Shown: positions 15,601 through 22,245 of the stretch, one piece after another | Position numbering within the stretch: position 1 is the first letter of the stretch | Layout of the letters: each line of letters starts with the position of its first letter | Origin: Chloroflexota bacterium | Lineage (GTDB): Bacteria; Chloroflexota; Ktedonobacteria; Ktedonobacterales; Ktedonobacteraceae | DNA length: 24,881 bases | Assembly (NCBI GenBank): GCA_027316975.1 | Contig: DAHVFL010000010.1 | Coordinates: 1 to 24,881 of the forward strand | Reading direction: 5' to 3' | Made by a program: the position numbers and the translations under genes | Notes under the pieces: model-generated | What the model saw: the letters and a program-made list of their open reading frames with translations, nothing else | The model's database searches: none | Told to the model about the DNA's origin: nothing

Positions 15601-17883
15601 TTATTTTGGTGTATTGATGGGGTAGATTTTCAAATTTGAGAAGGCGATTTCTGTGCCGTTGAGATTGACGAGCATACCAACATAGCCTGTCGTATAGCTT
15701 TTATCGGTAATGGGTTTACCGACCAGCTTGCCGTTGACCAGAAAGGAGAATGTATTGCCTTTCTCAAGAATCTTGAAGGTGTTGGTACTATTCGGAGCCT
15801 GTCCTTCGCGAAATTCGGCACCGAAGTTCTGACTCCACAGGGGCGTCCAGGGATTGGCCTTGCTGCTGTCATATTTGTAGAACCAGTATTTGCCGTTGCC
15901 GCCGGGAGTATTGACGACCTCGAAGCTATAAAAGGTGCTCACATCCTTGGCCGTCTGGTTATAGCGGAAGATCATACCGAAGGAGTTGACCGGCGAAGTA
16001 TCATCACCCTTAATCTCCTGCATGGTGAGCTGATAGGACATAGCCTCGTTGGGCAGCGTATATTGCACCACAACAGCCACCCCTTCTTTGCCCAGGTTGG
16101 TAATATGATACCCGTCTTTCTTGAAGACATACGAGCGCGTGGCGCTGGTTCCCTCCGGCAAGTTACGTATGTTGGTAGTCAAGGGGTCCGACAGGATGCT
16201 GTTATCCGGGGTACTTGAAGTGGCCTGTGTCCTGGGCGTGCTCTGGGTAGTAGCAGGAGTCGCCGTACTCACGTTGCCTTTGCCGGGTTGGTTCACATGA
16301 GAGCGCAGCACAAGGAAGCCAGCCATGCCTCCTCCTAACAAAAGCGCGATTGCTGCCACTATCGTCGCCACTTTGAGCATTTTGAGAAGTGGATGAACAG
16401 GCCTGGGCGCTGGTGGCGCCGGTGGCACTGGCAAAAGACCAGTTACATAGCGGCCAGGGGCAACTGGCACCTGCACCACTTTGACAGGGTCGGTCAACTT
16501 GACGGTCTGAGAACCCTGCTCGTAATGAGGGGCCATCAACGCGCCGGTGGTTGGCCTCCTCAGAAAGGGCGACATCTGGTTGATGCCCGATTGCGCATAG
16601 GGGTCGGTTGAGCCGATCGGAGTGAAGGGAATCATGTTGCCCATCGCGGAATTTGTTGAAGGCGAGAGTTCGCGCACTCCCGGCTGAAAGGCGGATGGCT
16701 GCGCCCCCGTTGAGGTCGATACGCGACCGGCAGGCGTAGCAGGATTCTGCATGAAGTTGGCAGCCGGTACCGCGCCCGTGTTACCCGATCCCACTCTGGG
16801 AAACATACCTGTGCGCGAGAGCAGGCCAGTTGAACGAACAGGGGCGTCTTGCGGCGATACAGGGATACGCGACCCTGTAGAGCCGTTGTCCTGCTCATTG
16901 AACATAGCTGGCATTGCAGCCGTTTGCCATCTGGGGTCAAAGAGGCCGCGACGCGAATAGATGCCCGAACCACCAAAACCGCTCTCTGCGAAAGGATCAG
17001 CCTGTGTCGCGCCGGTCTGTGACCCGGCGCCGGCGAACGACAGGCGGAAAGCGGTGGCAAGTTCCAGGCCATTGGAGAAGCGATCTGACGGGCGTTTTGA
17101 CAAAGCTTTAAGGATGACCTGTTCGGCGGCAGGGGGGAGGTCGTGCCGGAAACGACGCGGCGAGGGCGGCTGTGAGTGTAATTGTTGCGCGGCAATCTGC
17201 ATGGGCGTTTCGCCCTGAAACGGCGTGGTGGCCGTCAACATCTGGAAAAGGATGATACCCAGCGAATAGAGATCAGCGCGCCCATCAACTTCGTGACCCA
17301 TGACCTGTTCCGGCGACATATAATCAGGAGTGCCAACGGGCGCGCCCGCGCCGGTGAGCCGCACCTGGGCCAGCGCTTCCTCGCTGATAATCTTGACCAG
17401 GCCGAAATCGGTAAGTAAAAGGCGTCCTTCATGGGTCAGCAAAATATTAGCAGGTTTGATGTCGCGATGGATGACGCCGCGCGCGTGAGCGAAATCCAGG
17501 GCGGCGGCCAGTTGCTCCAGGTAATTGATGGCTTTCGGCAAAATAATCTGCCCTTCGCGTTCCATGACATCGCGCAAGGTGCCGCCGCTGATATAGGGCA
17601 TAACCAGGTAAGCCAGTCCATCACGCTCGCCATACTCATACACGGGCATGATATTGGGATGCTCAAGGGAAGCAGCAGCGTCAGTCTCACGCCGGAAGCG
17701 TTCAAGAAAGGCAGCCAGGTGCTGCGGTTTCAGGGCGGTGGCAGGTAACAACACCTTCACGGCTACCTGGCGACGAGGGCGGGATTGCTGGGCAAGATAG
17801 ACGGCTCCCATTCCCCCCTGCCCGATAAGTTGTTGGAGCGTGCAGGTTCCCAGTACTGTTCCAACTAAAGCTTCAGCGTTCAT
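15601..17883 (-). CDS. Transmembrane Ser/Thr protein kinase, canonical, with ectodomain
   Basis: This 760-residue paralog of the neighbouring kinase has all canonical motifs: P-loop IGQGGMGAVYL, K43, E66, H139-R-D141-I-K-P-A-N146, D159-F-G161, and activation segment VGTPDYMSPEQ with T185. The kinase domain (about 1-280) is followed by a 220-residue Ser/Thr/Gly/Pro linker, one membrane helix (about 501-524, VATIVAAIALLLGGGMAGF) and an extracellular DUF1080/jelly-roll-like domain (about 545-760, with NTFKILEKGNTFSFLVNGK). It should phosphorylate Ser/Thr in response to something sensed outside; the ligand is unknown. PASTA repeats are absent. The start ATG 17883 has AGAGGT nearby, the same arrangement as the paralog. 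The stop is followed by the 33-bp hairpin. The long linker is a plausible autophosphorylation region. Confidence 0.94.
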   Translation of the reverse strand: MNAEALVGTVLGTCTLQQLIGQGGMGAVYLAQQSRPRRQVAVKVLLPATALKPQHLAAFLERFRRETDAAASLEHPNIMPVYEYGERDGLAYLVMPYISGGTLRDVMEREGQIILPKAINYLEQLAAALDFAHARGVIHRDIKPANILLTHEGRLLLTDFGLVKIISEEALAQVRLTGAGAPVGTPDYMSPEQVMGHEVDGRADLYSLGIILFQMLTATTPFQGETPMQIAAQQLHSQPPSPRRFRHDLPPAAEQVILKALSKRPSDRFSNGLELATAFRLSFAGAGSQTGATQADPFAESGFGGSGIYSRRGLFDPRWQTAAMPAMFNEQDNGSTGSRIPVSPQDAPVRSTGLLSRTGMFPRVGSGNTGAVPAANFMQNPATPAGRVSTSTGAQPSAFQPGVRELSPSTNSAMGNMIPFTPIGSTDPYAQSGINQMSPFLRRPTTGALMAPHYEQGSQTVKLTDPVKVVQVPVAPGRYVTGLLPVPPAPPAPRPVHPLLKMLKVATIVAAIALLLGGGMAGFLVLRSHVNQPGKGNVSTATPATTQSTPRTQATSSTPDNSILSDPLTTNIRNLPEGTSATRSYVFKKDGYHITNLGKEGVAVVVQYTLPNEAMSYQLTMQEIKGDDTSPVNSFGMIFRYNQTAKDVSTFYSFEVVNTPGGNGKYWFYKYDSSKANPWTPLWSQNFGAEFREGQAPNSTNTFKILEKGNTFSFLVNGKLVGKPITDKSYTTGYVGMLVNLNGTEIAFSNLKIYPINTPK

Positions 17884-18170
17884 CAAAAACTACCTCTTCT
17901 CGTTTCCTGTTGCTCGTACACATGCATCTGCGCCGGGGTAGCGCGTGTACGCATCTGCGACATGCTTACGGTTTTACATGGTAGTCAATTTCTTGACCGA
18001 TAGCAACTGTTACAGCCAGACAGCATGACTTTAGTAATAGCGCGTGGTTAATGTTTCTTAACTTTTTTTCACGAATGCCCGTAATGTGCCGACTATCGCG
18101 CGCAACCCGTATAACAGCAATAAACGAAGGTACGTTAAAGATTGGAAGAGAGTAGGACGTATGGTATATC
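17884..18170. other. Intergenic region upstream of the canonical kinase
   Basis: This is presumably the kinase promoter region, but no convincing sigma-70 match is seen; TTGCTA-17-TACCAT on the minus strand (near 17977-18006) is a weak candidate. A short GTTAA/TTAAC hairpin with a T-run lies near 18048-18068. A minus-strand frame at 17966-18202 has no ribosome site and unconvincing composition. I see no gene. Confidence 0.4.
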
Positions 18171-18198
18171 GAGCCAGGGCTTGCCCCCGCCCTGGCTC
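18171..18198 (-). terminator. Hairpin after the helicase gene
   Basis: GAGCCAGGGC (18171-18180) and GCCCTGGCTC (18189-18198) form a perfect GC-rich 10-bp stem with an eight-base loop. It lies four bases past the helicase stop. No U-run follows, so it is a terminator-like or stabilising structure. Confidence 0.6.
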
Positions 18199-18201
18199 TC
18201 A

Positions 18202-20787
18202 TTACATATCAATATCATCCTGCGGGTCAATATCTTCCCCGGCATCCAGAGGAACATCTTCGTTGCCAGAGCGGGCAACCATAGAAGGGAGGGTGCGGCT
18301 CTGGATAATGATGCCGCGCAGCAGAGAGGCGGATGCTTGCGCCAGCATGGGGCGCAGGCGTTCCAGGTGTTCGCGATACAGTTGCAATTGGGCGGCGCGT
18401 TTCTTCTTATGCTTCACTTCGGTCTCAACCTCCACCCCGGCCCAGAAATCGCGCGCGTCAAGCGCCTGGCCTACGGCGGATTGCACTTGCTGCAAGAGAT
18501 CAATGGTCTGGTTCAGGAGCATGAGCAAATCACCCTCGGCCAGGTCGATACGCCGCAGCAGCCCGCTAAGCGACATGCCACGCGACCATGCCAGCGCCAC
18601 GCCGTGAAAATCGGGAACGATGCCAGGCGAGGAGGAGATGCTTGCCTGGTCTTCGACGGCTCGAATATGCTGCGTGATGTGCCAGAGTTCGCGGCGCACC
18701 TGCGCTACATTACCATTTAGCGTGTTCTGATTGCGCAGGCGGCGATCATGATCGAAGGTAAACCAGCTACACACCTCGGCCAGTTCGCCCACCGAAAGGT
18801 TATTGAGGACGCCGCGAGTGAGCATTTCCACGATGAAGATGCCGGCAGGGTGAAAGATATTGCGCAGCAAGCGCCCTTTGAGCGTCAACTGCTCGCGTTC
18901 GTCGATATAACCAAGCACGCGCAGCGCGTAGATGGTGCCGTCGAGTTCCGCGGCTCCGGCGCGGCTGAGCGGGTACGCACCTATCTTCTGGCGTCGCTTC
19001 TCCAGGGCTTCGATTGCCATGGCAGATGACGCGCCCTTCTTTTTAGATGATTTGCCCCCACCCTTCTTCGTCTTCTGGACACGCGCTTCCAGCTTTTCCA
19101 GGCGAGCCAGTTCGCGGAGCTCCCACAGGACGTAGCGTTGATATTCGCGCAGGCTCGAAGCACAGATGCGCCGCAGGTGCTTGACATCGCCTGGACGCCA
19201 CAGGTTCAAGACAGAATTGTAGCGAATGATGAACGAACTTGTGACTGGCTGCAATTCGGCGGTGATGCGCTCGAAGGATTCTTCAAACTGCTCCCAGGGC
19301 GAATAGGGAATGACCGCCGCGCCTCGCACATCCATTCCACGCCGCCCGGCCCGACCCGTCAGCTGGCGGTACTCGTTGGGCGTCAGCAGGCGCATCTCTT
19401 GCCCATCAAATTTGCTCAGGCTGCCCGCAACAACGGCGCGAGCAGGCATGTTGACGCCCAGCGCGAGAGTATCAGTCGCGAACACGGCGCGTAAATGCCC
19501 GCGCGCGAACAGCGTTTCGACCAGCACCTTCAAGCCTGGCAATAACCCGGCATGATGATAGGCGATGCCGCGCGGCAAGAGTTCGGAGAGCGCGTGCGCC
19601 TGGCGCAAATTGCGGTCTTCGTGTGGCAGGTGTGTGAGCCAGACTGCTACCTCTTCCCGAATCTGCTCCTCTTCTTCGGGTGTGGTGAAGCGATGCAGGG
19701 CCGCGCCAATGGCGGCTTCCTCCACCACTTTGCGCCCCGGCAAGAAGTAGAGGCATGGCAACATGTCCGCGTCGCGCAGGGCGGTAAGCACTTCGCCCGG
19801 CGTGGGTGTTTTACGTTCTACAGGCCGTTGAGCTTTGCGCCCATCGCCGCGGACTCCCACAAGGGATATCCCAGTTCCGTTCGACCCTACCGCATCTACA
19901 TCATCGAGGGGAGGCCAGACGCCCACAAGAGGCGTCCCTACATTCCCATTTGGCCCCGCAACACCCCTATCATCTTCCTTCTCGTCGTCCCCAAAGCTAT
20001 AGACACGGTTACGTCCCTTCATCATGGCGATACGCGCTTCTCCGCCGACGTTGGGGAAATGTTCTATGCGGTTGCCGCCGGCATCCTGTACAAGGCGCAG
20101 TTTTCCATCGAGGAAGTAGTAGTGTTCCAGGGGAACGGCGCGTTCTTCATGCACGACCAGCGCGATGGGACGATGCACGCGACTGATCCATTCGGCCAGG
20201 TCTTCAGCGTTGCTGACCGTCGCGGACAGGCCAACCAGACCAATATGCGGCGGAGAGCAAATGATGGCTTCTTCCCAGACAGGCCCGCGCCCAACATCGC
20301 TCAAGAAGTGCAATTCATCGAAGATGATATAGCCAACGTCCGCCAGTTCCGAGGGAACCGCCAGTTCGCCATCGTCTGAGCGGTCACCGCTCTCTTCCAA
20401 CAGCATATTCCGGTAGACTTCCGTCGTCATAATCACAATCGACGCGCTGCTGCGTTCGACGATATCGCCCGTCACCAGCCCGACCGCGCTTTCACCGTAC
20501 AAGACACGCAAATCGCGGTACTTCTGGTTGGAAAGCGCCTTGAGCGGAGTCGTGTAAATGACGCGCTGGCCCCGTTGCTGCGCTCGCCAGATGGCATACT
20601 CGGCCACCATCGTTTTACCGGTGCCGGTGGGGGCGGCCACCATTACGGACTGTCCCCCTGCGAGATGGGCAATGGCCTCTAATTGAAAGGCGTCCAGGGG
20701 AAATGGATAACGCGCTACAAAAGATGCGATATCATCGTCGGTGGCTTCTAGTTGAGGGTTTGCCTGTGCCACCACCTGCTCTTCCAT
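18202..20787 (-). CDS. DExH-box RNA helicase of the Ski2/Mtr4-like group
   Basis: This 861-residue superfamily 2 helicase uses ATP to unwind RNA; eukaryotic relatives feed the exosome, while bacterial and actinobacterial HelY-like members have unclear roles. Motifs are complete: I, AAPTGTGKT with K58; Ia, TTPLKALSNQKY; II, DELH at 157-160; III, LSAT at 187-190; V, FATDTLALGVNMPAR; and VI, QLTGRAGRRGMD at 475-486. The C-terminal part (about 690-850) fits a DSHCT domain. A Gly/Val/Asp-rich stretch at about 274-318 between the two RecA-like domains is encoded by palindromic repeats and looks like an insertion. A Lys-rich segment (KTKKGGGKSSKKKG) occurs near residue 590. The start is ATG 20787, with only a weak ribosome site (AGAGAA). 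Confidence 0.92.
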   Translation of the reverse strand: MEEQVVAQANPQLEATDDDIASFVARYPFPLDAFQLEAIAHLAGGQSVMVAAPTGTGKTMVAEYAIWRAQQRGQRVIYTTPLKALSNQKYRDLRVLYGESAVGLVTGDIVERSSASIVIMTTEVYRNMLLEESGDRSDDGELAVPSELADVGYIIFDELHFLSDVGRGPVWEEAIICSPPHIGLVGLSATVSNAEDLAEWISRVHRPIALVVHEERAVPLEHYYFLDGKLRLVQDAGGNRIEHFPNVGGEARIAMMKGRNRVYSFGDDEKEDDRGVAGPNGNVGTPLVGVWPPLDDVDAVGSNGTGISLVGVRGDGRKAQRPVERKTPTPGEVLTALRDADMLPCLYFLPGRKVVEEAAIGAALHRFTTPEEEEQIREEVAVWLTHLPHEDRNLRQAHALSELLPRGIAYHHAGLLPGLKVLVETLFARGHLRAVFATDTLALGVNMPARAVVAGSLSKFDGQEMRLLTPNEYRQLTGRAGRRGMDVRGAAVIPYSPWEQFEESFERITAELQPVTSSFIIRYNSVLNLWRPGDVKHLRRICASSLREYQRYVLWELRELARLEKLEARVQKTKKGGGKSSKKKGASSAMAIEALEKRRQKIGAYPLSRAGAAELDGTIYALRVLGYIDEREQLTLKGRLLRNIFHPAGIFIVEMLTRGVLNNLSVGELAEVCSWFTFDHDRRLRNQNTLNGNVAQVRRELWHITQHIRAVEDQASISSSPGIVPDFHGVALAWSRGMSLSGLLRRIDLAEGDLLMLLNQTIDLLQQVQSAVGQALDARDFWAGVEVETEVKHKKKRAAQLQLYREHLERLRPMLAQASASLLRGIIIQSRTLPSMVARSGNEDVPLDAGEDIDPQDDIDM
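19852..19942. repeat. Two palindromic repeat copies embedded in the helicase gene
   Basis: Copy B, GACGCC-cacaaga-GGCGTC (19918-19936), is a 6-bp stem-loop and is followed by CCTACA. Copy A (19852-19867) shares CCCACAAG but its stem is decayed. They are 66 bp apart. They encode the unconserved-looking residues about 282-312 between the helicase core domains. Confidence 0.5.
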
Positions 20788-20834
20788 GTTGTTTGTTCTC
20801 TATCACCTGTCTCGTTACAACGTTTATTTGACCT

Positions 20835-20863
20835 ATTGTAACATGAAGAGCAAATGGGAACAA
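20835..20863 (-). promoter_or_regulatory. Candidate extended -10 promoter of the helicase gene
   Basis: Minus strand: TTGTTC (20858-20863), 17 bases, TACAAT (20835-20840) preceded by TG in extended -10 position. GTTACAA (20814-20820) and TTGTAAC (20836-20842) form a 7-bp inverted repeat overlapping the -10 and could be an operator. Confidence 0.45.
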
Positions 20864-20877
20864 GCAAGGCGCAAATC

Positions 20878-21651
20878 CTAGATAAGCTGGTCGGGGTCAA
20901 TACCTAACGAGCGTAATTTTTCGGCATACACTTGTGATCGTTTAGCCTCAGCCTCGGCTTGCTGCATCGCATGGTCGACCTGCTGCATTGCAAGGTCGAC
21001 CTGCTGTATCGCAAAGTCGGCCTGCTGCATCGCATGGTCGGCTTGCTGGTCAGCAAACTCAGCGTGAGTAAGCCGCATCTGGCCGAGGTGGTCATAGAGA
21101 CGCAACCGGGCTTGATCGGGAACCAACCAGCTTTCCAGGCTCGGACTCCACAGCGACCCATCGGGACGAGGCTGCATTACTCTCATGCTGCGCCCGCTTT
21201 GATCGAGGCGCCAGCCAAACAAGCGCCGGTTCGCCCTGCGCGACAGCAGCGGTTCGTTGGGATCGTAGGCAAAGTATTCCTGCACACCCATGTCTGCATA
21301 CTTGCCCGGTTTTTCCGTCAGGTCCTTTTTCCAGGTCTCTTCCGAGGCAATCTCGAAGACCACCTGGGGCGCAGGCCCACTCTTGCCTACACGCCAACTG
21401 CGGGTGGGGCGATGAGCGATGCCCGTGATGATGGCAATATCAGGGGCGATTGGATATTCTTGCGGGTCAGTGGTCTGGTAGAAATTGAGGTTGTCGTAAA
21501 TGGCACAGACTCGCCCGCGAAACAACCATCTCAGCACATCTAGCAGGTAGATCACAAGGTCAGCATGGAAGGACGTTTCCCCCATCAGGTCCTCCTCGGT
21601 GGGATGGGAATCGTAGTAGTACTCTACCTCGTCTTCAATGTGCCGGGCCAT
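20878..21651 (-). CDS. Uma2-family (DUF820) nuclease-fold protein with coiled-coil tail
   Basis: Uma2 proteins have a PD-(D/E)xK nuclease fold, are abundant in filamentous cyanobacteria and Chloroflexota, and mostly have unknown targets. In this 257-residue protein the core (about 15-190) shows the family pattern: PD71 in APDIAIITG, E100 in VVFEIASEET, then EKPGKYADMGVQEYFAYDP with candidate catalytic lysines K114 and K117. The C terminus (about 200-240) is a run of seven-residue repeats of the type QQxDxAM, encoded by 21-bp tandem repeats, and should form a coiled coil for self-association. The start ATG 21651 has AAAGGA eight bases upstream. It lies 90 bp before the helicase gene on the same strand, which has its own candidate promoter, so co-transcription is uncertain. 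Confidence 0.88.
   Translation of the reverse strand: MARHIEDEVEYYYDSHPTEEDLMGETSFHADLVIYLLDVLRWLFRGRVCAIYDNLNFYQTTDPQEYPIAPDIAIITGIAHRPTRSWRVGKSGPAPQVVFEIASEETWKKDLTEKPGKYADMGVQEYFAYDPNEPLLSRRANRRLFGWRLDQSGRSMRVMQPRPDGSLWSPSLESWLVPDQARLRLYDHLGQMRLTHAEFADQQADHAMQQADFAIQQVDLAMQQVDHAMQQAEAEAKRSQVYAEKLRSLGIDPDQLI
20959..21042. repeat. Four 21-bp tandem repeats coding heptads
   Basis: Units 20959-20979, 20980-21000, 21001-21021 and 21022-21042 follow the pattern CTGCTGCATCGCATGGTCGG with few changes, and a decayed fifth unit reaches 21063. Each encodes one heptad of the Uma2 coiled-coil tail, so copy number can change without frameshift. Confidence 0.85.
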
Positions 21652-21763
21652 TTCCTTTGTCCTTTCGCGCTACAGTCCAGCTTACCGATTCAAGGTCTGT
21701 CCAACCCCACATGTTTCTTCTACTGCAAGTGTACAGGCCCGATGAGCGGATGTCAACTGCGCG

Positions 21764-21829
21764 GAGATTCTTCGCTGCGCTCAGAATGACAACACCCCGT
21801 CTGTCATTCTGAGCGCAGCGAAGAATCTC
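21764..21829. repeat. Complete TCATTCTGAGCG palindromic element
   Basis: Arms 21764-21790 and 21803-21829 are perfect 27-base reverse complements around a 12-base loop. The arm core is GTCATTCTGAGCGCAGCG. It lies upstream of the thrS promoter, in the spacer between the divergent Uma2 and thrS genes. Related copies occur at 582-611 and 24050-24120. Confidence 0.85.
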
Positions 21830-21864
21830 TCGTGGCTTACACGAAATCGTCGGTCCCAAAACTA

Positions 21865-21893
21865 TTTACTTCTTCGTATATCTATGGTAAGAT
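21865..21893 (+). promoter_or_regulatory. Candidate promoter of the thrS leader
   Basis: TTTACT (21865-21870), a 17-base spacer and TAAGAT (21888-21893) with a TG extended -10 predict a start near 21900, immediately before the T-box leader, which makes a leader of about 345 bases. Confidence 0.5.
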
Positions 21894-21899
21894 TGCCCT

Positions 21900-22205
21900 G
21901 ATAAACAGAAAATGGCAAAGGCGAGACATGTCCCTCCCCGGAGTTTTACAGAGAGGATGCGCCGGCGGCTGAAAGCGCACCAACCAGCAAGGAGTGCCGG
22001 TACCCCTCGCCAGCCTATCCCGGTAGGGTTGCGCAATTGCGCGTCCCGAAAGGATACGTCTAGACCACGTTAGCGGTCGCAAAAGCGCATGCGTCCAGTG
22101 AGAAATTGTTGCAGGTCTGCTTTACACTGGCGATGCGGAAATTGGGTGGAACCACGGAAAGTCTATGTGCCTTTTCGTCCCTTGAGAGGGATGGAAAGGT
22201 TTTTT
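21900..22205 (+). promoter_or_regulatory. T-box riboswitch of thrS
   Basis: T-box leaders bind uncharged tRNA and then form an antiterminator that lets the synthetase gene be transcribed. The T-box itself is TGGGTGGAACCACG at 22143-22156, close to the consensus AGGGUGGNACCGCG. The complementary CGTCCC is at 22176-22181, within the terminator 5' arm, as required for an antiterminator. Stem I shows AGAGAG (21950-21955) and the distal GGCGGCTGAAAG (21964-21975) between TGCGC and GCGCA. A pre-T-box stem pairs GCAT...CCAGTG (22087-22100) with CACTGGCGATGC (22125-22136). The best specifier is ACC (Thr) at 22002-22004 in GGTACCCCTCG; the base after the codon is C rather than the usual purine, so this assignment is tentative. 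Confidence 0.9.
22170..22205 (+). terminator. Intrinsic terminator of the T-box leader
   Basis: Arms 22170-22182 and 22187-22199 pair over 13 bp (two G-U pairs) around UGAG, and a six-T run follows at 22200-22205. Its 5' arm contains the bases that pair with the T-box, so terminator and antiterminator are mutually exclusive. The thrS ATG is 40 bases further on. Confidence 0.9.
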
Positions 22206-22245
22206 ATTGTCGTTTTGCCCTTGAAGGATGAAGGAGGCTATTGTT

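Noticed and set aside
17966..18202. 78-codon minus-strand frame between helicase and kinase
   Set aside because: It has no ribosome site, its first codons overlap the helicase terminator hairpin, and it has no recognisable pattern.
19552..20379. 275-codon plus-strand open frame
   Set aside because: It lies entirely antisense to the helicase, which has all its motifs; it shows no ribosome site and no recognisable domain.
20959..21063. Possible CRISPR-like array from regularly repeated units
   Set aside because: The 21-bp units are contiguous without spacers, stay in frame and encode coiled-coil heptads of the Uma2 protein.
21950..22136. tRNA-like stems upstream of thrS
   Set aside because: The stems fit T-box Stem I and stem III; there is no acceptor/T-arm arrangement or GTTCGA-type loop.
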